A stretch of DNA of 64,000 nucleotides from Anthracocystis setariae (Eukaryota; Basidiomycota; Ustilaginomycetes; Ustilaginales; Ustilaginaceae). The position numbers and the translations under genes were made by a program. The stretch lies in NCBI GenBank assembly GCA_928724745.1, contig CAKMXJ010000025.1:1-64000 (forward strand). Direction: 5' to 3'. This document shows, in pieces, positions 12,504 to 23,190 of this stretch (within the stretch, counting starts at the first letter, position 1; every line of letters begins with the position of its first letter). Under the pieces are notes generated by a model, which was not told the DNA's origin, ran no database searches, and was given only the letters and a program-made list of their open reading frames with translations.

Positions 12504-13743
12504 TTATTGAATAAAGTAAGGATACTTAAACCTATCCGCGGAAAACTATGTTTTTCCCCTAGCGGGCAGCTGCTTTATAAATTAGCAGGCATGGCATTAG
12601 GACTATCTATCTTTTACTATTTATGTATATATTCTATAACAATTCTATTTTTCTTCCTATCATATCAAATTCTCTAGCCGAGCTGCTGAGCTAAATTCTT
12701 TTAGTTTAGTTTAGACCACTCTAAAGGCTTGACTTTGGCTTTGGCTTTGGATTCCTTTATATAAAATAAAAAAGTATAAAAAATCAGGGATTTTACAGGG
12801 ATTTTTTTCAGGAATTTTACAGGGATTTTACAGGGATTTTTACAGGAATTTTTATAGGGATTTTACTAGGATTTTTCAGGAATTTTTTCAGGAATTTTTT
12901 CTGGCTCTGGCTCTGGCTCTGGCTCTGCGTTACAAAAGAAAAGTTCTACTGCTAACTAGTAGAAGCTCCTCGATCTACTGCTGTAGTACGAGTATACATC
13001 CCAGACTTACGTCTACAACTCTCACTTATTACCAACTATGACATATTAGCTCACATATTACCAACTATGACATATTAGCAATTTTTAGATATTACCTAAT
13101 ATTACGAACTATCAGATTAAGAAATAAGCTACTATGAAAATAATAAAGAAAAAAAAAATAGAAAGATTGGGATTGGGATTACGATTGGTATTGCGATTGG
13201 TATTGGTGTTGCGATTATGATTGTAGGTAGTGGCTAGGAAAGGTAGATTGATTGAAATTGTTATATATATTTTTATAAAAATAACGATCATTTACGGCTA
13301 ATCCTATATAATGCTTAATTAAAATAACGATCATTTACGGCTAATCCTATATAATGATTAATTAAATAACAATGATTTACGGATAATCCTATATAATAAG
13401 CCTTTTTTTAAAATAAAAAATTTTTAATAATAGTAAACGGCTACATTTATCGTGTCCTTCTTCTATTATTCTTACTGATGTAATACTATCTATTTTTGCT
13501 AATCTAAAAAAATCTCTCTTTTTTACTACTGGACTTCGATTTCGAACTAACTTCGACTTGCAAATTTCGACTTAGACTTGGAAAATTTATACTTAGATAA
13601 TTTATACTAAAGTTATATTATATAGTCTATTTTATATTGCATTTATTTCATAGGTTATATAGGTATATTCTCATATATTTGCTACTTAACGTACTGGATA
13701 TATTCACTACTTAACATACTGTATCGGCTATGTTTTGTGGTAG
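12504..13743. other. Intergenic region atp9-trnL, repeat-rich
   Basis: Includes an array of TTTACAGGGATTT units (12785-12900), a (TCTGGC)n run (12900-12925), a G-T rich run GATTGGGATTACGATTGG (13165-13225) and three copies of a conserved CTAATCCTATATAATG box (13290-13400). No coding frame supported. Confidence 0.65.
13282..13400 (+). promoter_or_regulatory. Three copies of the TAATCCTATATAAT box
   Basis: Units of about 40 bp, each ATTTACGG-TAATCCTATATAAT, in direct orientation upstream of trnL. The same box recurs near 15195, 16480-16545, 41748-41845, 54073-54180 and over the nad1 start. Conservation against an AT background suggests function, perhaps transcription start, but no experiment supports it. 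Confidence 0.35.
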
Positions 13744-13826
13744 GTGAGTGTGTTGAAATTGGTAGCCAAGCTGACCTTAGGAGTCAGTAGTCATAGACTA
13801 TGTAGGTTCAAGTCCTATCACTCACA
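13744..13826 (+). tRNA. trnL: tRNA-Leu(TAG)
   Basis: Acceptor GTGAGTG/CACTCAC, anticodon stem CTGAC/GTCAG, loop CTTAGGA with anticodon TAG for CUN codons, long variable arm typical of class II tRNA, T loop TTCAAGT. It matches the heavy use of CTA leucine codons in all genes here. Confidence 0.95.
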
Positions 13827-14218
13827 TATAAATTGATACAAACAACTTTCTAGGCCGGCTTATGCTTATAAAATAAGCCAGCCAATTAATAAAAAAATCT
13901 ATCATTATAATGTCTTTATTTATTTACTAGCCCTGAATTTTCAATTTTCAATTTTTTTTCTAATTAAAAAAGGATTTATAGCGAAGTCTTCGCTATAAAG
14001 GGAAAAAAATTAAAGAACTAGTATACGTATAAAATATCCCATATCTTTATCTACTAGTAATATTTATAATAATAAAAAAATACCATTCCCTAGTTATTAT
14101 TATTATAATCAGAATTATATTCTCCTTATAAGGAGATCTACCTTAATTTAATAAAAACATAATAAAAACATAAAGTTCTGGCGGAGCTAAATAAAATTAA
14201 TATGTTTTGAATTATAAA
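13827..14218. other. Intergenic region with a strong hairpin
   Basis: A palindrome with arms TTTATAGCGAAG and CTTCGCTATAAA separated by one base lies at 13975-13999. A second inverted repeat, GGCCGGCTTAT with ATAAGCCAGCC, lies at 13853-13882. Both resemble dispersed hairpins elsewhere. No gene. Confidence 0.65.
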
Positions 14219-14292
14219 GCATACTTAGCTAAATCGGTAAAGCGCTTAACTTCGGATTAGGCGATTTAGAGGTTCGAATCCTCTAGTATGCT
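14219..14292 (+). tRNA. trnR: tRNA-Arg(TCG)
   Basis: Acceptor GCATACT/AGTATGC, loop CTTCGGA with anticodon TCG reading CGN, T stem AGAGG/CCTCT. It serves the CGA arginine codons that dominate the genes here. Confidence 0.95.
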
Positions 14293-15437
14293 ATACAAAT
14301 TTTATTCCTGCTAATAAGTTAATAATTCTACTAGTAGCGGAGCAAGCGGAGCAAATTTATAACCTAAGCAATAAAAAATTTACTTTTTGCTTATTAATTT
14401 TTATGTTATAAATATATATTCAGATGTACAACACAACGATCAGCAGAGCAACAACCCTAAAATAAACATAAGCTACAAGCCTCAAATTAGCAAGAACCCT
14501 AAAATAATCATAAGTTACAAGCCTAAAATTAGCAAGAACCCTAAAATAATCATAAGTTACAAGCCTAAAATTAGCTATCTTTTTTTTATCATCATCTTTT
14601 AGTAGCGGAGCAAGCGGAGCAAAAAAACTATTTATATAAAACAATATTTATTTATAAACACAGCTATTTTAGCGGAGCAAGAGGCAAGAGCATTTTGAGA
14701 GCAAGATTTTTTTTTTACATTTTTCTAGCGGAGCAAGCAGCAAATAGCAAGTAGCTAGCAGTTGGTCTAATTAAATAAGGCAATTTTATAAAAATTTTTA
14801 CATTTTTTTATACTTTTTAGGTAGGATATAAATTATGACTAAGCTAATTAAAAAATTAGCGAAATAAAAATATTAGGAGAAGCTGGCCGTAGGTTATAAA
14901 AATTTTGTAAATAAGTAAATTTTTATCACCGGAGGCCTATTAACCACCTTTTCTTAATTTAATTAATATATTACTAATATAGTATTTTATTTTTCTAGCG
15001 TAGCAAGCGGTACTTTTTATCGGATAATAATTTCTAGTTAGTAATATAGTATTCTATTTTTCTACTATATATTAAATGGCATAATAATATCTAGTACATA
15101 TAAATATATGTATAATAATAGTTAATAGAATATATGTATAAAATATTATAATTAATAGAATATATCTATAAAATATTTTAAGGAAATTTACACATAATCC
15201 TATATAATAGTGAAAAATTTTATATAAGAAAAGTAACAATAACAATGGGGAATTTTTTTTCTGTTAAAGATACCTTTTTGTTAATAGGTGTTAGCTTTAA
15301 ACACAATATTAGATAAGACGCTACGCTACTTATAAAAATATATTTTTTATAAATACATATTTGTTAAATTAGTATATTTGTTAAATTAGTTGTTAAATGA
15401 GTATATTTGTTAAATTAGTATATTTGTTAAATTAGAG
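14293..15437. other. Intergenic region trnR-trnM, GC elements and tandem repeats
   Basis: Doubled GC elements AGCGGAGCAAGCGGAGCAA occur near 14337 and 14605, with single copies near 14672 and 14726 and a variant near 14996. A hairpin-type repeat with GGCCGTAGGTTATAAAA and TTTTTATCACCGGAGGCC spans about 14884-14938. Short AT repeats fill 15100-15430, including a CATAATCCTATATAAT box near 15193. Open frames on either strand here are repeat artefacts. Confidence 0.65.
14454..14578. repeat. 42-bp tandem repeat, three copies
   Basis: The unit begins CAAGAACCCTAAAATAATCA and ends CCTAAAATTAG; the first copy is slightly diverged and the next two are almost identical. It is open on both strands, which explains spurious frames, but there is no sign it is translated. 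Confidence 0.85.
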
Positions 15438-15513
15438 CAGCTGAAAGAGGGACTCGAACCCATCGAAGTTCCAGTATGAATGGAACGGTTTAACCAGTTA
15501 GCCTATTTCAGCT
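15438..15513 (-). tRNA. trnM: tRNA-Met(CAT), copy on minus strand
   Basis: Read on the minus strand: acceptor AGCTGAA/TTCAGCT, anticodon stem TTCCA/TGGAA, loop TTCATAC with anticodon CAT, T loop TTCGAGT. A second CAT tRNA lies at 44724. Which is initiator and which is elongator cannot be settled from the window. Confidence 0.9.
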
Positions 15514-15920
15514 CTATGGGTGACCCTGACCCTGACCGTGACCGTGACCCAGGGGAAACTAATTATAATTAGGCCAAATTTTGTTAAAATACACTCAACC
15601 GAACAGATATTTTGTGTACCTTTTTTATATAAAACGATAATATACTAGATTTAGTGATGTATACTTTTATTTTACATACTATAAAAAGTGGGTTATATTA
15701 GGAGACTATTTACAATAAAGAATATTTACTTATTACTTAAGTTTTTTTCTTTAATTACTTTCTTTAACTTTTCTCTATTCTATATGAAAAATATTTTCTA
15801 ATATTTATCAACCTTGGACCTTTCTACTTGATTCAAGTATAATAATTATAATATAGTTTACCTATATTATGTTATTTTTATAGTGCCCGTTTGCTTTTAG
15901 GATATGAATTATGAAATCTG
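15514..15920. other. Intergenic region trnM-trnH
   Basis: A short GACCCTGACCGTGACC run lies at 15522-15550; the rest is AT-rich without a supported gene. Confidence 0.6.
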
Positions 15921-15995
15921 GGGTAAAACTTCGGACTTGAACCGAAATTAACACAACTCCACAAATTGGCGCTTTACCATTAAGCTAGTATTACC
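15921..15995 (-). tRNA. trnH: tRNA-His(GTG)
   Basis: On the minus strand, acceptor GGTAATA pairs with TTTTACC with one mismatch, loop TTGTGGA gives U33 and anticodon GTG, T stem TTCGG/CCGAA. The anticodon stem has G-T and one mismatch. An alternative Pro reading is excluded by the position of U33 and by a clear trnP elsewhere. Confidence 0.85.
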
Positions 15996-16740
15996 TTGAT
16001 ATACTAATATATAGTATACCTATACTTTACTTATAGAAGCACAAGTATATTAAATATAACTATAAACTATATACTGCGTAGCAGTAGCAACTATAAACTA
16101 TATACTGCGTAGCAGTAGCAGTAGCAGTAGGAGTAGTAGTATCAGTAGCAGTAGCAGTAGCAATAGCACCATATTAATAAAATATTTGGCCTTCGGCTGG
16201 GCCTTCGGCCCATAAATTGAATTTTATTTTTATGAAAAAAACCAAACGTTATTAACACTAACTTTTTGTATATCTATATCTAAATCTTTTTTAGTGATGA
16301 TGAAGATACGATATTTTTAATTTAATTAAGTTAGGTAAAATACTATAAAAGTAACTAATACAAAATTACTAGGTACTGTGTACAAAATAATAATAAATAT
16401 ATTATAATTAGTAAAAAGGATGAATAGACATGCAATTGAAGTTATTTAGATCTTTTTTAATATTTTAAGTAAATTTTCGCATAATCCTATATAATGGTCA
16501 ATACTTTTGAATATTTAAAGGAAATTTACGCCTAATCCTATATAATGACCAATATTTTAATATAAAAAAGTAAGAAAAATATTCAGATACACTACCCTTT
16601 TTTATAATATTCTGATACACTATTTAATATTTTATTCTGATACATTATATTATATTCAGATACATTATTTTATATTATATTCAGATACATTATTTTTTAT
16701 TATATTCAGATACATTATTTTATATAATATTCTGATGTTG
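15996..16740. other. Intergenic region trnH-nad5
   Basis: Holds a duplicated AACTATATACTGCGTAGCAG unit and an AGTAGC run (16058-16165), a GC palindrome TTGGCCTTCGGCTGGGCC (16186-16212) that also occurs inside rps3, two TAATCCTATATAAT boxes near 16480 and 16533, and repeated ATTCAGATACATTATTTTAT units (16580-16735) before the nad5 stop. Confidence 0.65.
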
Positions 16741-19700
16741 TTAGGACGGGGAATTTTTTGTATTATCAATATAAGGTAGAGATAGCATACCTACTAGTAG
16801 TACTAGGATTAGCTGTGTATTTATTAGTGCTCCATTAATAAGTACAGGACTTAGTAGAATTATTAGCAGAGTTACTAGTGCAATAGCTAGATATAGTGCA
16901 TAACTAGTTAGATTTCCGGTATCTAGTTTTGCGATATCTTTACTTCGAGAAGTTAGTTCTGTCGCTAGGCCAAAAGGTCCAACTTTTTCAATAATACCAC
17001 GATCTAGTACTTTACTAATTACGTATCCTAGTTGAAGTCCTCCATTAATAATATAATGGTTGTAAATTACATCAACATAGTATTTTCCATTAAAGAATCC
17101 GTAAATTTTTTTCCCTAGAGCACTATTCGTTAGATCAATAGTAAATACTGGTAGCATATGATATAGATATAGAGATAGTCCTGCTCCAATTAGAGTTCCA
17201 ATTGCTGGTAGTAGTTTAATAATTTGACTCAGTGAAAATTCTGCTTCAATTAGACTAATATGTGATGGATGTGTAAATAGACTAGGTGATAGAAAATCTG
17301 AACCCATACCTACAAATAGATCTCGTGCAATATATCCAAAAAAAATTGCTAGTAGTGATAGAATAATTAGAGGAATCATAACAATTGTTGGTGCATCATG
17401 TGTATTTTGATATACTGATTTACTTGCATTTGGGTATGTTAGAAATGTTAGACTAATTAGTCGTAGACTATAAAATGCTGTTAGACAAGCACTTAGAGTT
17501 CCAAGCCAATATGCTATTTGTCCTGAAAATTCATATTGACCGTAGGCTACTTCAAGAATTAGATCTTTTGAATAAAATCCTGTTATCCATGGTAGTGCTA
17601 TTAGACTTAGACTACCAATTAGAATAGCTGTGTATGTAAAAGGTAGAAATCCAATTAGACCTCCTAGACGTCGTTGATCTTGTTGATCATATGTTGCATG
17701 AAGTACTGCTCCTGCTGCTAGAAATAGTAGTGCTTTAAAGAAAGCATGGTTTACAAGATGGAATAGTGCTACGTTGTATTGACTTAGACCACAAGCCATA
17801 AATAGGTAACCCATTTGTGAACAAGTACTGTAAGCAATAACTCGTTTTAGATCATTTTGTAGTAGACCTGTTGATGCTGCAAAAAATGCTGTTAGAGCTC
17901 CAATCCAAGTTATAATAATTAGTGTTGTTGAACCATATTCAATTATTGGTGATGACCGTAGTACTAGATAAACTCCTGCTGTTACTAGTGTTGCTGCATG
18001 AATTAGAGCACTAACTGGTGTTGGACCTTCCATAGCTAATAAATTATTATCTTAAATGTATTTAGCATTTAATTCTAGATATCACTATCTAGTTTAGACT
18101 ATGTCATCATCTATTCTTAATAATCACTTACTAAATAATAGATGTTGGGCGTTCGTGTCCGGATTATTGTTGACGTAACTCACCGATTAGTCGTTGAACT
18201 TTCCTTGATCTATATTAAAAAATATACGTCGACCAACGCTTAGCTGCAAATTGTCTTATTAATTTATATCACCCATATTAATAAGAGATCCTTGCAATTC
18301 ACCCAATATTTTTTCATAATACTCACGTATTACGCAGACGCTTATCCTTATTTCTAAAGAAGGGGAATTTATCTACTTATTTTCAATTAGATATTTCTTA
18401 TTTTCAATAATATACTGAACAACTACTGACGCCCGGGCGAGTAGTTTACTAAATACCTCAAAAGGAATTAGGATTCGAGGTCTTGCTCGCATACGACGTA
18501 CACGTGATAGTGCAATAATACTATCAATACCTAGTTCACTAAGACGATTTTGTAGAAGATTGAGCTCTTTAGATGTGCAATGATAAGGGAGGTGAAGGGC
18601 TAGTCCCGATTTCCACCAATCAACTCGAGAATTAAATCGGGATGAAAAAACATAATTATAATGAACTCCTGTTACTCCATAGTCTAGAATGTAACCACTA
18701 GACATAATTAGAGCTGCTAGAGAAATTTCATTAAATTCACTGAACATTTCCCGATCCCCTTTTAGGGGATAGGTAAATACACGTGACCCCGATCCTTCAG
18801 GAAAGAATAGAATTGCTCCGCTAGTAGTTTATAAAAACAAGCATATGTTAGTGTTGAAAGGATCATTCGGATACTAGTTGTATTATCACGAGTATCAATG
18901 TTCTCTTGACGATCCCATCCTTTAGCACAGTAAGGTCCTAGGAGTGAAAGAATGTAGTCAAACCAACTAGAATCGTGTTTTTCATTTGTTTGATATACTA
19001 GTCGAGACATTGTATTGTCTTTATGTGTTCGACTTAGTAGATTTCCACTAACCATTAGTCCAATTAGGAAAGAATAGAGAAAGTCATCGATAGAACGGTT
19101 ACGTCGTTTGGCCATAGATTTAGGAGAGGGTCCTTGTTCATCTTTAGTTACAAAATTAGTTGCTCCCGCTACTAGAAGAATTGATTTATAAGTAGATAGG
19201 TGATTAGAAATAAGGTGGAAGGAAGGCTGATCTGGTAGCCATGTATGTAGTCCTAGTTGAGCACTTTTACCCATAGCAGCTAGTAGTAGTAGTAGACCAA
19301 TAATTGTAATAATTGTTTCATTAATGAAAGGTGCCATACTAAATACTGTACTATAATCTAGATTTCCGAATACAAAGAAAATCGCAAAGAACCCAATTGA
19401 TAGAAACATATCTCCTACTCGATTTACAACTAGGGCTTTAATAGCACTTTTATTTGCTTGAATTCGTGTAAACCAAAAATTAATTAGTAGATATGATGAA
19501 ATTCCAATTCCTTCCCACCATAAAATATCATCAGCGGAGCAGATCTTAATATTTTATTGGACTATTTCTTCAATTTATATTACTAAATTGCATCACGCAT
19601 AGTCTCTGAGGATTCCGATTCCAATTCCGATTCCAATTCCGATTCCAATTACCAGGGCTTCGCCCAGTCCAATTACCAGGGCTTCGCCCAGTCCAATTAG

Positions 19701-20350
19701 GATTCCAATTACCAGGGCTTCGCCCAGTCCATAAGAAAGTGAAAGTGAAAGTAAAAGAGTTGCTCCGCTAGTAAAAGTGAAAGTGAAAGTTGAGTTCTAC
19801 GGTTTCCTGCTGATTGTCCATTGAAATCACTTATAATTTTTACTAATTATTAGTACTTAAGTGCTTTAGGATGTTCCAGCATACAGTGATGTGCTTAATG
19901 TATAAGTGTTACATTTTAGGCCGGTTAAAATTAACCTACAAAGAGGATTAGATAATTATCTCCTGTTACTAGTACTAGCATAAAGAAAGTAAACATACTT
20001 AGATATGCAAAAAATCGTTGATTATGAGGATCTGTACTCATATAATCTACAGAGAAAATATGAACTAGACTTGATACTACTAGTACTGGTAGTAGCATTG
20101 ATACTGTTAGACTATCAAACATAAATCCCCATGAGACGTCCATTAGTTCTGAGTCAATCCAACTAATTAGATTAATTGATACAGGACTATTACATAGTCC
20201 TACTTCAAAAAAAGCTACAATAGCTAGAATTGTTGAAATAATTAGACATGAACACGTAATAAAATGTGCTCCTGTTACTCCAATTTTTCGCCCTAGTAGA
20301 CCTGCTACTATTGATCCAAAAATTGGTAGAAGAAGTAGTGATAGATACAT
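16741..20350 (-). CDS. nad5: NADH dehydrogenase subunit 5, three exons
   Basis: Large antiporter-like membrane subunit of complex I. Exons on the minus strand: 20350-19934, 19517-19230 and about 18036-16741, giving about 666 residues. Landmarks: [13 protein letters not shown] start; [33 protein letters not shown] across intron 1; [38 protein letters not shown] across intron 2; [16 protein letters not shown] and FYSKDLI in the last exon. The start ATG overlaps the nad4L stop by one base, the usual fungal arrangement, so the two are presumably co-transcribed. The 3' end of intron 2 is uncertain by one base because the frame asks for GCT while a G-ending intron would take its G. Confidence 0.95.
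18037..19229 (-). mobile_element. nad5 intron 2, group I with broken LAGLIDADG ORF
   Basis: Downstream part (18075-18305) carries the core shared with atp9, cob, cox1 and rnl introns: GGGTGAATTGCAAGGA, AATTTGCAGCTAAGC, GTTCAACGACTAATCGGTGAG, GACATAGTCTAA on the minus strand. The core is almost interchangeable with that of the atp9 intron on the other strand. Upstream part holds the endonuclease relic. Confidence 0.85.
18373..19229 (-). pseudogene. LAGLIDADG_2-type endonuclease, frameshifted
   Basis: In frame with nad5 exon 2: about 155 residues (QPSFHL onward) to a TAA at 18762, then a second frame 18747-18373. Part one has [14 protein letters not shown], resembling the first helix of single-chain LAGLIDADG_2 proteins; part two has [13 protein letters not shown], resembling the second, followed by a C-terminal half typical of the family. 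The break lies next to a small inverted repeat, CCCCT/AGGGG. A GC element at 18811-18823 is read through as LLAEQF within part one. Broken frame plus degenerate active-site acids suggest it is dead. Confidence 0.75.
19518..19933 (-). mobile_element. nad5 intron 1, group I, no ORF
   Basis: Follows the GGT codon of LFVG; the next exon starts TGGGAAGG. On the minus strand it has AATCAGCAGGAAACC, CAGAGACTATGCG and GAAATAGTCC, the P7-region signature also seen in cox1 and nad1 introns. It is loaded with repeats: three CCAATTACCAGGGCTTCGCC units (19648-19728) and GC elements near 19535 and 19749. Confidence 0.8.
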
Positions 20351-20616
20351 TATTCTCGTAGACTAATATTTCCTCGTAGTCGGTAGTAAGCTACTAGAAT
20401 TCCTAGACCAATTGCAGATTCTGCACCTGCAATTGCAATAATATAAATACTATATGTTTGACCAAGAATATCATCAAAAGTGTAACAACTTACTAGTACA
20501 AGTAGTGTTACAGATAGTAGCATAACTTCAATTGAAATTAGCATAAGGATAATGTTTTTTCGATTAAGAACAAATCCAAGAATACCAATTAGAAAAAGAA
20601 TTACTGAAAGATTCAT
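20350..20616 (-). CDS. nad4L: NADH dehydrogenase subunit 4L
   Basis: Complex I membrane subunit of 88 residues, normal length, three hydrophobic helices. Conserved features: [21 protein letters not shown] with the membrane glutamate and the [22 protein letters not shown] ending. Its TAA overlaps the nad5 ATG by one base. No intron. Confidence 0.95.
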   Translation of the reverse strand: MNLSVILFLIGILGFVLNRKNIILMLISIEVMLLSVTLLVLVSCYTFDDILGQTYSIYIIAIAGAESAIGLGILVAYYRLRGNISLRE

Positions 20617-21125
20617 TTCAAATAGTGTCAGCTTCTTTTGCTGGTTCCTTAAGGACCTTTATAAATTTATACCATTAAAATCAAGTCTAGTGAAAATAAA
20701 AAAGTACGATAAAAAACCTACCTTATGAAGCTTTTTTTATTATTTTATTTCTCATATTCTACTATAATCTTTTTAGATTAAAATGAGTCGAATCATTAAA
20801 AAAACACCTCACTGTTAGTCTTACTAAACTCTTTTTACATAATTTATCCTCTTATACTACTACTATCCTTTTTATATAATATATTTTTACTATATAAAAT
20901 TTATTTATACTAAACTAACTTCCTTTTTATTTAGTTAAATAATAATAATATAAATACTAGATACTATTTATGTAATATTTAGTTTTTATACTTGTTCATA
21001 ATATCTTTAAACAAAACAGCTTATTTAGTTTTATTCATTAAAAAAAAGTAGTCTATAAAGGTTAAAATACTAATTATTAAATAGAAAAATAATAAAGATA
21101 AAATTTTACAAGATACTACAAAATA
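20617..21125. other. Intergenic region nad4L-trnD
   Basis: Plain AT-rich DNA lying between trnD and nad4L on the minus-strand block, probably 5' leader of nad4L. No repeat or gene recognised. Confidence 0.5.
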
Positions 21126-21199
21126 CGAGAATCACCCGATTCGAACGGGCATCATCTAAACTGACAACTTAGGACATTAACCAATTATGCTAGATTCCC
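21126..21199 (-). tRNA. trnD: tRNA-Asp(GTC)
   Basis: On the minus strand: acceptor GGGAATC/GATTCTC with one G-T, D stem GCAT/ATGT, anticodon stem CTAAG/TTTAG, loop TTGTCAG giving GTC, T stem GCCCG/CGGGT. Clean cloverleaf between rns and nad4L. Confidence 0.92.
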
Positions 21200-21499
21200 A
21201 TTAAAATAGAATTAATTAATACAAATAATTACAAAAAGTTAACTAAATTTTAACTATAACAAAAGAATTTTTTTGTATTATAGAGATTTTTATTAATATA
21301 GTGGTAATAAGGTGCGATTTTTTTATTCGATTTGCAGAGTTCCTGTCAAATAATCTAATCTAAAGAGAGCTGCTTCTAAATTTAAATCTAAATATAAATC
21401 TAAAGAGTTTTTTCTAAAGTTAAAGCTAAAGCTAAAGCTAAAAAGAGCCTGTTTTTAAATCTAAAGAGAGCCTAATTTTTATAAGATAAATTTAATGGT

Positions 21500-23190
21500 G
21501 GGGGATATTGTATATTATCAATCAGCCGCAAGTTCCCTTACGGCTACCTTGCTATAACTTAGCATTAGTAGTTATAAGCTATTCCATGTATTTACTAGTA
21601 TAGAAACTCAAAACTAGGTACATTATAAGTATTCAATAACAATTATAATATTGCTAAATTATAAGTATTACTGGGATATAACAATTATAATATTAGTATA
21701 TTATAAGAATTACTGTGGGTATAACAATTATAATATTAACTAAGGATTGTTCAGTTGTACTAGGTAAAGAATCTAAAATAAACACTAGTTCTTAGCTAAA
21801 ATAACGACCAACACTTGATAGACGGTTAGTATCTCCCAAATGTAAAAATTCACCGTTGCGTACTTATCAACGATTACTCAGAATTCCTGATTCACGCACT
21901 CGAATTTCAGAGTACGATCCTGATATCTCCATATTTTTTTGATTAGCTCCACCTTACGGTATTGCATCAGTTTGTTAGGATCAAGTAGCACGTCTGTCGC
22001 CCATTTCCATAAGGGTCATAAAGGCTTATCGTATTCCCAAAAATGTCTCTTATAGAATACAAATAATAAGAACAGTATTACTGTAAATAACTTATTATAA
22101 GGATTGCGTTCGTTGGCGGACTCAACCTAACATCTCACGACACGAACTGCCGATAGCCATGCAACACCTGTGATCTTATATAATTTATTAATATAAGCCA
22201 TTCAAGGAAAGGTAAGATTCTACGCGGATTATCGTATTAAACAACATGCTCCACTCTGGGTTTTTAGGATGGTCTAATCTTTTTGCTTTCGGTTCTGGGA
22301 CTGTACTTACAAGGTGTTACACATCAGCTGTTTGCTGCTTATCTGACATACTATATTTTTTTTTTGCCAAATAAGAAATGTAAATAGTTTACGGTCTGGA
22401 CTACACAGGTCTCTAATCTGCTTTGCTCCCCAGACTTTCATCCCTGAGCGTCAATCTTTAGCTGGATAGCTGCTTTCGCCTTTAGTGTTCTACTAGAGAT
22501 CAATAGATTTCATCCCTCATTCTAGCATTCCACTATCCTCTATTAGATTCTAGTCTCATAATTAAATTTGAAACCGCCTGCGGATCCTTAATACCTATTA
22601 AATTATTAAACGTTCGCCGAGTTCGTATAACCGCGTCTGCTGGCACGAGACTTAGATTCGACTATTAATAAGGTAACGTCATTATCCTCCCTTATGACAC
22701 TCTTTTCGAGTTCTGGTTAGCTGGGTCACTCTTCCGAGCATTGCCCAAGATCCTCCTCTGCAGTATGTCTTAAAGACACCTTTGGTTATTTTCAAACCAA
22801 TTGCGGGAATTGAAGCTTTCGCTATTTCCTATCCGTCATAGGCTTGGTGCGCTTTTATCACACCAACGACCTGCTAGATATAAAGCCAATCTTAAGTCGG
22901 TAATTTAATAAATTCTAAAACAGCCTATTAAATCTTATTCTAGGCAAAATAATAAACAGACTAATTTACTAAATTAGCTTTTTCTTATTACCATGTTTCT
23001 AACATATACTTAAGGTATGTTCTCTATTTATCCTCGCCTGTACGCTAGAATATTTAGTCTATAAATAAAAAAGAATACTCTTTTTATTTTATTTTATATA
23101 CTTTTTAATATCATTAACTTGCATGAGTAAAACTACCAGATAACGTTCTAACTTTGCCACGATTAAACAATTATTACGCCTTTACTGTCT
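21500..23190 (-). rRNA. rns: Small subunit ribosomal RNA
   Basis: Recognised on the minus strand by AACG...CATGCAAGTTAA near 23120, the 530 loop GTGCCAGCAGACGCGG near 22640, the ATGACCCTTATGG and GACGTGCTAC segment near 22000, GAGTAATCG near 21870 and the 3' terminal CAAGGTAGCCGTAAGGG near 21535. Ends are estimated from homology, so they may be off by tens of bases. No intron was recognised; the region before the 3' end (21590-21750) is an AT-rich expansion with repeated AACAATTATAATATTA units, probably the lengthened penultimate helix. Confidence 0.92.
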
